Positions 58,860 to 64,000 of a DNA stretch of 64,000 bases are shown one piece after another. The notes beneath the pieces are model-generated. The model was not told the origin of the DNA, ran no database searches, and saw only the letters and a program-made list of their open reading frames with translations. Positions within the stretch are counted from its first letter, which is position 1, and every line of letters begins with the position of its first letter. The stretch is from Bog-159 sp963707465. Lineage in GTDB: Bacteria; Acidobacteriota; Terriglobia; Bryobacterales; Bryobacteraceae. The DNA lies in contig CAVPQK010000023.1 in the NCBI GenBank assembly GCA_963707465.1, positions 62,001 to 126,000 of the forward strand, written 5' to 3'. The translations under genes were made by a program, and so were the position numbers.

Positions 58860-60473
58860 TCAGCGCACCGTCTTCAGTTCCAGGCGGCGCTGCTTGAGCC
58901 AGCGGAGGCGGCTCTGTTGCTCTTGATAAAGAGTGCCCCAGCCCGCCCAGTAGTAACCGGCCACGAACAAAAGGAGGAACGGAATGGAAAAGAAGTTATA
59001 CGTGTCGATGGCGAATACGATCATCGCCACAAAGTAGGTGCCTACCGCGATCTCGATATACGGCAGCAGCCCGCTCTTGCGGCGGTATTTCTTATTCTCC
59101 AGGTTCATCGGCCGGTCGCCTATGGCATATTTGGGCGTACGCACGAACCCGGTAGTAACGCCAAACAGCGCTTCGAGGACCGCGCGCGTGTTGATCACCG
59201 TGAGCGCCACGCCGACGGCCATCAGCACCGGGAGCAGGAGAATCGAGCGCTTCCAGTTCTTGGGATAGAGCTCGCGCTGCGCCACCACATAGAACGCGGA
59301 AATCGACCAAAAAGCGGCCATGATCAGCGGCAAATCGATAAACACCATCTGCCATACGCCCATGTAGAACCGCACGATCATGACGGGAAGCATCAGCGCG
59401 GAGACCACGATCATCAGCGGGTAGGAAATATTCGGCGTCAGGTGCATGAACGCTTCGAATTTCACGCGCCGCGGAAGGTCCGCGCGGAAGATCATAGGCA
59501 GCAACTTGCGCGCGCATTGCGTCAAGCCCTTCGCCCAGCGCGATTGCTGCACCTGGAATCCGTGCATTTCCACCGGCAATTCCGACGGGCATTCCAGGCC
59601 CGGCATATAGACGAACCGCCAGCCCTTCAGTTGCGCGCGGTAACTGAGGTCCGAATCCTCGGTGAGCGTGTCGTGCTGCCATCCGCCCGCGTCATCGATC
59701 ATCTGGCGGCGCAGGATACCGGCCGTGCCATTGAAGTTGAAGAAATATCCCGCGCGCGAACGGGCTCCGTGCTCCAGGATGAAGTGGCCGTCGAGCAGCA
59801 TGGCTTCCACTTCGGTGAGGAAGCTGTAATCGCGATTCAGATAGCTCCAGCGGGTCTGCACGACGCCGACGCCTGGGTCGGCGAAATGCTGGATGGTGCG
59901 GGTGAGGAAATCCGGCGGCGGGACGAAATCGGCATCGAATACGGCGACGAATTCACCCGTGGCGGTCTTCAAGCCCTCCTGCAAGGCACCGGCCTTGTAG
60001 CCCTCGCGATTGTCGCGATGATGGTATTCGATGGGAAACCCCAGCGCGCTATAGCGCTCCACCAGCGCCGCGGCAAATGGGGCGGTATCGTCGGTGGAGT
60101 CGTCCAGCACCTGGATCTGCAGCAATTCCCGGGGATACTCCATGCGCGTGACTTCGTCGATGAGCCGCTCGATGACGTACCGTTCGTTGAAGATGGGCAG
60201 TTGAACGGTAACCGGCGGCAACTGCGCGAATCGCTGGAGCGGCGCGCCAGTGGCCTTCTTGCGGTGCTTGAAGTAGGTGCGAATGATCTCGTAGCGATGC
60301 ACGCCGTAAACCGAAAGCAGGATCAAAATCGCGAAGTAAGGGATCAGAATCGCCCAATCGAACCAGCCCAGTTGATGCACGCCGCTGAAGGTGTCGTCGA
60401 ACAGGCTGCGCACCACGCGAGAAGCGGCCGAAGACGTGGCCAGAAATGCGATGGGGGGCAAGGCAGCTACCAT
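58860..60473 (-). CDS. cellulose-synthase-like family 2 glycosyltransferase
   Basis: A 537-residue processive-type GT2. N-terminal membrane helix (WAILIPYFAILILLSVYGV), then the catalytic domain with Asp124-Asp125 (VLDDSTDD), DAD (180-182), TED (271-273) and QQSRW (Q309, R312, W313), the D,D,D,QxxRW set. At least three more membrane helices follow (PLMIVVSALMLPVMIVRFYM, FIDLPLIMAAFWSISAFYVV, ILLLPVLMAVGVALTVI, YFVAMIVFAIDTYNFFSIPFLLLFVAGYY). A PilZ domain is absent, so it is a CslA/BcsA-like enzyme without c-di-GMP input here. The polymer is unknown. Confidence 0.92.
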   Translation of the reverse strand: MVAALPPIAFLATSSAASRVVRSLFDDTFSGVHQLGWFDWAILIPYFAILILLSVYGVHRYEIIRTYFKHRKKATGAPLQRFAQLPPVTVQLPIFNERYVIERLIDEVTRMEYPRELLQIQVLDDSTDDTAPFAAALVERYSALGFPIEYHHRDNREGYKAGALQEGLKTATGEFVAVFDADFVPPPDFLTRTIQHFADPGVGVVQTRWSYLNRDYSFLTEVEAMLLDGHFILEHGARSRAGYFFNFNGTAGILRRQMIDDAGGWQHDTLTEDSDLSYRAQLKGWRFVYMPGLECPSELPVEMHGFQVQQSRWAKGLTQCARKLLPMIFRADLPRRVKFEAFMHLTPNISYPLMIVVSALMLPVMIVRFYMGVWQMVFIDLPLIMAAFWSISAFYVVAQRELYPKNWKRSILLLPVLMAVGVALTVINTRAVLEALFGVTTGFVRTPKYAIGDRPMNLENKKYRRKSGLLPYIEIAVGTYFVAMIVFAIDTYNFFSIPFLLLFVAGYYWAGWGTLYQEQQSRLRWLKQRRLELKTVR

Positions 60474-60529
60474 AACGCCGAGTACAACATCATGTTAACA
60501 AATCGGCCCTCGCGAAACATTTCAATTTC

Positions 60530-63043
60530 TTAATTGTTTTGGAACTTAATCTGCGATTCCGCATCGAACCGGCGGTAAGCCCCGAAAACCGTCTCATTAC
60601 GTACAAACGCCTTGGAGTGCCGCAGTTGCAGCACCGAACGCAGGGGCAGCAGATAGTCTTCCTTGCCGATTTTGACCATGCCGTAGTCGAGCGAAAGGGC
60701 TGGCGATTGCAGACCAAAGTCCTGCGCTAACCCGGAGCCTTGAATCGTGAGCCTTCTCACCATGCCGGTCTCTTCGTCAATGAAAACCTGCCCGCTATAG
60801 GCAGCCAACTCGCGCCTTCCGCCATAGTTCAGCATAAAGTTCGATTTGGCCTTGGACACCTCGACATCAAACACCTCGCACAGCACGCCGAGGGTCATCG
60901 CACGGCCCGCCCATTTGTAGGATGCGGCCACGTCCGGGTCGAACAAACCGCGCAGCATCGAACCGAATTCGTTGCGCGAATGGATGCCTTTGTTGCCCGC
61001 CGGGGCGTTCTCGGCTTTTACGCCATTGATCTCGACCGTCTGGTAGCGCTCCTTGCCATCTTCATACACCAGGTCGTCCTTAAAGGAGTCCGCTTCCTTG
61101 AGCTGCGTGGGGGCCTTCACGGGAGCGATAAACCGGTGCGTTTCCTGCGTGCAGCGGAAATTCGGCAGGTGTTCCAGGTATCCCATCGCGTTCTTGGCGG
61201 CCTCGTCCCAAAGCCTTTTCTGTTCTTCGGGCCGCATCTTCAATCCGCTGGAATCGATTGAGGCGGGCTCGATCTCCGGCAGCACCACCAGCGCGTCTTC
61301 GGCTTCCTCCTTGGGAGCCGACGGGCCCTTGGAGACTCCCGCTACCTGCACCGGCTGTGAGGGACCGTTTCCCACCACTTTGAAGGTGACCAGCCGCTTG
61401 ATCACGCTCTTAGACTGACGAATGGTGATAATTCCCTGGTAATCGCCCGCTGAGAATTTAGCGCCATTCAGATTGACCAGGTAGGGAAACTCCTTGGCCT
61501 GCCCGCCGGTTATATTCTGGGCTCGGCCGCCGATCTGGCTGGAGGCGCCGTCCATCGCGCTGTTCCCCAAGGCGTTCTTGAACTGCAGCGGCAGGCGGGC
61601 GACCACCTTTCCTTCGTGCATGATTTCCATGCTCATATCGAGCGGCGCACCGTGGATATCCGGATACAGCCGCAAGTAGACTTGCAGGTTAATCGGCTCG
61701 TCGGCGCGGAAGACCGCGTCCAGCACGGGAGATAAGGTCTCTCCGTCGTAGCTCAGGATCTGGTCGGCCTCGAACTTGTCCGCGGATCCCTTAAACGGGC
61801 GCACCACCAACGCGTCGCTGGCCACCAAGCCGCGCGCGTTTCGGCCGACTCGCAAGGGTGTCTGGATCACACCCGACGTCCCGGCCACCAGATCCTCCAC
61901 TTTGGCTTCCAGCGTGAATGGCCGCTTGCCCACCAGGGTTATCGCGCGCATAAAGAACATGCTGCCCTGGCGCCGTTCATCCAGCTTGCGCTGCGGCCCG
62001 TGCACGTTGACCTCTCTCCGGCCGGTCCAGATGACCGTCCCTTGGGCATTCCGCACCGTCGCGGTGATGCGCGCATGCCCCTGGTACGTGTTGGTATTGT
62101 CGTCCATGTCGAACTTCAGCGCGTTGAGCGGCGATTCGACGGTCACCAGGCCCTGCAAGGGTGCGTTGGAATCGTTGGATTCATAGGAAACCTCGGCGGA
62201 ACCGAAAGCCGATGCGTAGCCGCCCGGGGCCTGGCCGGTCACGGTCGCGCCAAAATCCGCTTCGTGGTCGGCGATGCTCTCGGATACCGCTCCGGTTCCG
62301 GATGTGCGGATGAACCGGATGTGCACCGGAATCTCAAACTTGGGGATGGCACCGGGCGCCGGCGGTGCGGATTCAGCGGCGGTGCTGGCGGCCTCGACGG
62401 GCTTCGGCGCGGGCGCCGACGCCGCATCTTCTTCCGCGGGAGCCACCACCAAGGCCACATTAGGCTCCAGCGCTCGGGCCTGCCGCAGCCACGCGCCGCC
62501 GGTTTTGGTTGCCAGGGCGTTGAGGGCGGCGTTGGGTACGGTCCTCGATCCTTCGGCGACGTCCAGCACCAGGACTCTCACCCCTTTGGCCTGGCATACC
62601 TCGGTCAGATGCTCCAAAGTGCGCTCCGCATCGGACGATAAGGGTGGGCTATTCAGCACGGCGACCAGGATTCGCGCACCGGGGACCAGCGCGGCGGCTT
62701 GCGCGGCTGCATCCAGACTGATCAGGAAAGACGGGGGATCGGCATCGCGCGCGGCCTGCGCCGTGTCGCTAAATGCCTGCTCCAGCTCTTTAGCGCCCAT
62801 GCCCGCGGCGATACGCTGCGTGTCGGGACTGCCGGCGCGCCGGAGTTCGACCACACCGCCGGTCTGCAGCCAGTGGCGCGCCGTGGCGGCCGCCGCGCGC
62901 GCGGATTGGTGCGCCGCCTCCTGTGAACTGGGGCCAAACACATACGCGAGGATACCTTGCTCTGCTTGAATCGCGGGAATCAAGGACAGGGACAACAGCA
63001 AGGCAGTCGTCCGGATAATACCTGAAGTGCGCATCGAATTCAT
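60530..63043 (-). CDS. large secreted protein, VWFA-like N-terminal region
   Basis: 837 residues with a signal peptide (TALLLSLSLIPAIQA). Residues ~60-230 resemble the Rossmann part of a VWA domain (ARILVAVLNSPPLSSDAERTLEHLTEVCQ and VRVLVLDVAEGS) without a visible MIDAS DxSxS. An Ala/Pro-rich linker (APAPKPVEAASTAAESAPP) and a beta-rich region (~280-600) follow. The C-terminal ~230 residues (LPNFRCTQETHRFIAPV, YEDGKERYQTVEINGVK, MLNYGGRREL, IDEETGMVRRLTIQG) look like the outer-membrane-lipoprotein-type beta domain often found in acidobacterial VWFA-related proteins. ATG 63043 is preceded by GGAG seven bases away. Function unknown. Confidence 0.7.
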   Translation of the reverse strand: MNSMRTSGIIRTTALLLSLSLIPAIQAEQGILAYVFGPSSQEAAHQSARAAAATARHWLQTGGVVELRRAGSPDTQRIAAGMGAKELEQAFSDTAQAARDADPPSFLISLDAAAQAAALVPGARILVAVLNSPPLSSDAERTLEHLTEVCQAKGVRVLVLDVAEGSRTVPNAALNALATKTGGAWLRQARALEPNVALVVAPAEEDAASAPAPKPVEAASTAAESAPPAPGAIPKFEIPVHIRFIRTSGTGAVSESIADHEADFGATVTGQAPGGYASAFGSAEVSYESNDSNAPLQGLVTVESPLNALKFDMDDNTNTYQGHARITATVRNAQGTVIWTGRREVNVHGPQRKLDERRQGSMFFMRAITLVGKRPFTLEAKVEDLVAGTSGVIQTPLRVGRNARGLVASDALVVRPFKGSADKFEADQILSYDGETLSPVLDAVFRADEPINLQVYLRLYPDIHGAPLDMSMEIMHEGKVVARLPLQFKNALGNSAMDGASSQIGGRAQNITGGQAKEFPYLVNLNGAKFSAGDYQGIITIRQSKSVIKRLVTFKVVGNGPSQPVQVAGVSKGPSAPKEEAEDALVVLPEIEPASIDSSGLKMRPEEQKRLWDEAAKNAMGYLEHLPNFRCTQETHRFIAPVKAPTQLKEADSFKDDLVYEDGKERYQTVEINGVKAENAPAGNKGIHSRNEFGSMLRGLFDPDVAASYKWAGRAMTLGVLCEVFDVEVSKAKSNFMLNYGGRRELAAYSGQVFIDEETGMVRRLTIQGSGLAQDFGLQSPALSLDYGMVKIGKEDYLLPLRSVLQLRHSKAFVRNETVFGAYRRFDAESQIKFQNN

Positions 63044-63089
63044 TATCGCTCCATTCCGGCTGGATGGGGCGAGCCGGAGGCAATGTCGC

Positions 63090-63485
63090 TTATCGCAGCG
63101 GCTCGCGGCGCGCCTGAAACCAGGCTCCAAAAACCGCGATCAGCGCGCCGGCGGTCAGGTAGAGCGCGCGATGAAACTCCGGCGGTCCGGCGAAGTAGTA
63201 GTGGCTGAAAAAGAATCCGCGAGCCATCATCCCCAGCACCACCAGGCTCCACAGAAAGAACAGAGGCCGCCATTTCCGGCAGATCGCCAGGATCACCGAG
63301 GCCAATCCCGCCAGGGCGGCCGCGAAGAGCCACCAGGTAAGCGGCCGGCCCTGCCAGGGCAGCATTTCAAGCTGCAGGGTCTGGCCGCTGGACAGCGCCA
63401 CGATGGAAAGGCCCAACAGGAACAATGTCAACAGCCCGTGAAATAGATAACTGAACACGCGCATAAGTGCCGTTACGGCAGCCAC
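63090..63485 (-). CDS. small four-helix membrane protein
   Basis: 131 residues with four hydrophobic helices (SYLFHGLLTLFLLGLSIVAL, LTWWLFAAALAGLASVILAI, WRPLFFLWSLVVLGMMARGFF, ALYLTAGALIAVFGAWF). No known family. The GTG start at 63485 is chosen because GGAGGT lies six bases upstream; an ATG at 63464 is the alternative. It overlaps no neighbour; the secreted VWFA-like gene follows on the same strand 46 bases later. Confidence 0.65.
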   Translation of the reverse strand: MAAVTALMRVFSYLFHGLLTLFLLGLSIVALSSGQTLQLEMLPWQGRPLTWWLFAAALAGLASVILAICRKWRPLFFLWSLVVLGMMARGFFFSHYYFAGPPEFHRALYLTAGALIAVFGAWFQARREPLR

Positions 63486-63556
63486 CAGGCGACCTCCGAT
63501 TGAAGCGACATTGTAGCAAGTTGGGCGATGTGGGGCAGGCCCGTGGCCGCCGGCTC

Positions 63557-64000
63557 CTAATGAATCGTGCGGGTCTTCCGATTCATATAATCCATCAACA
63601 GGTATTGCCCCAGGGTATAAGGAGTGGTGAAATAAGCCTTGCCCCGGCAGATCTCGGTCACTTTCTGCACGAAGTTCACTAACCCGTAGTCGCTGGCCAG
63701 CATGAACGTGTTAATCAAGATACCCTGCTTCTTGCAGCGGTTGACTTCCTCCAGCGTCTTGCTGATCACCAGCGGGTCCAGACCGAAAGCATTCTTATAC
63801 ACGCGCCCGTCTTCGAGCGTCAGGCAGCTCGGTTTGCCGTCGGTGATCATCACGATCTGGCGCATGTCCTTGCGCTCCTGCGCCAGCAGCCGCTGCGCCA
63901 GGATCAGGCCGTCGCGCGTATTGGTGTAGTAAGGCCCCACCTGCACGCGCGCGAGCTGGCTGACCGCCAGTTCCTCGGCCGAATCGTGGAACAGCACGCA
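63557..64000 (-). CDS. VWA domain protein, cut by the window end
   Basis: The last 147 residues of a protein whose 5' end is beyond the window. The C-terminal half of a VWA domain is visible: TNTRDGLILAQRLL, DMRQIVMITDGKPSCL, VNRCKKQGILINTFMLASDYGLVNFVQKV and TTPYTLGQYLLMDYMN. Proteins of this kind (CoxE/BatA-like) usually act with an AAA MoxR ATPase, which would be expected upstream. A partial hairpin (63531-63556) directly follows its stop. Confidence 0.75.
   Translation of the reverse strand, partial: CVLFHDSAEELAVSQLARVQVGPYYTNTRDGLILAQRLLAQERKDMRQIVMITDGKPSCLTLEDGRVYKNAFGLDPLVISKTLEEVNRCKKQGILINTFMLASDYGLVNFVQKVTEICRGKAYFTTPYTLGQYLLMDYMNRKTRTIH

Noticed and set aside
58779..60533. 584-residue plus-strand frame opposite the GT2 gene
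   Set aside because: It mirrors a gene with a full D,D,D,QxxRW motif set; the translation has no domain and is a high-GC shadow.

Overview
The window is GC-rich, densely coded bacterial DNA that looks like Acidobacteriota, most probably the Solibacter/Bryobacter lineage. This is inferred from gene content, not from a marker search: GloVer-repeat secreted proteins, an OmpR-type winged-helix protein fused to a TolB-like propeller, a Tricorn protease homologue, PEP-CTERM sorting, a TldD/TldE pair, a class II (B12) ribonucleotide reductase and many secreted orphan proteins. No rRNA, tRNA, CRISPR array, insertion sequence or complete prophage was seen.

Layout. 0.1-2.8 kb: a translationally coupled Gfo/Idh/MocA oxidoreductase and class III aminotransferase. 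2.86-3.5 kb: a tandem array of a ~120-140 bp repeat. 3.7-10.5 kb: secreted proteins (glycoside-hydrolase-like protein, sialate O-acetylesterase, a jelly-roll-like protein, a seven-repeat GloVer protein). 10.5-23.3 kb: Tricorn protease, a decayed brnT/brnA module, gyrA, nitrilase, cyclophilin, tldD/tldE and small secreted or membrane proteins. 23.3-28.4 kb: a pheS-amidohydrolase-pheT-HNH operon with 4-base overlaps. 28.4-30.4 kb: a DUF4097-type lipoprotein and a protein with a possible permuted papain-like fold. 30.4-39.9 kb: an accessory stretch with five or more toxin-antitoxin-like modules, a frameshifted DUF6161 membrane gene, an OLD-type ATPase and, in the middle, nrdJ with three frameshifts and two candidate NrdR boxes. 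39.9-45 kb: a PEP-CTERM protein and a cysE-aminotransferase-serA serine/cysteine operon. 44.6-49.1 kb: yqeY-OPT transporter, a paralogue of the 8.4 kb secreted protein, dienelactone hydrolase and a methyltransferase. 49.3-52.2 kb: hrcA-grpE-dnaJ and a convergent 53-residue gene. 52.4-55.7 kb: hydrolase, glycosyltransferase and methyltransferase, the last two behind a promoter with a perfect 18-bp palindrome. 55.8-64 kb: a membrane protein, the winged-helix/TolB gene (one frameshift), a cellulose-synthase-like GT2, a large secreted protein and a VWA protein cut by the window end.

Three themes cross gene boundaries. First, a family of GC-rich double hairpins, often ending in CCCCAC, sits at or just after stop codons at eight or nine places; it supplies stop codons and in one case a C-terminus. 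Second, several antitoxin-like genes survive beside absent or visibly broken toxins. Third, single-base indels, several at short homopolymers, break nrdJ, DUF6161, the parE remnant and the winged-helix gene. They are either sequence errors or recent decay, and each restored length is a whole number of codons in the three large genes.
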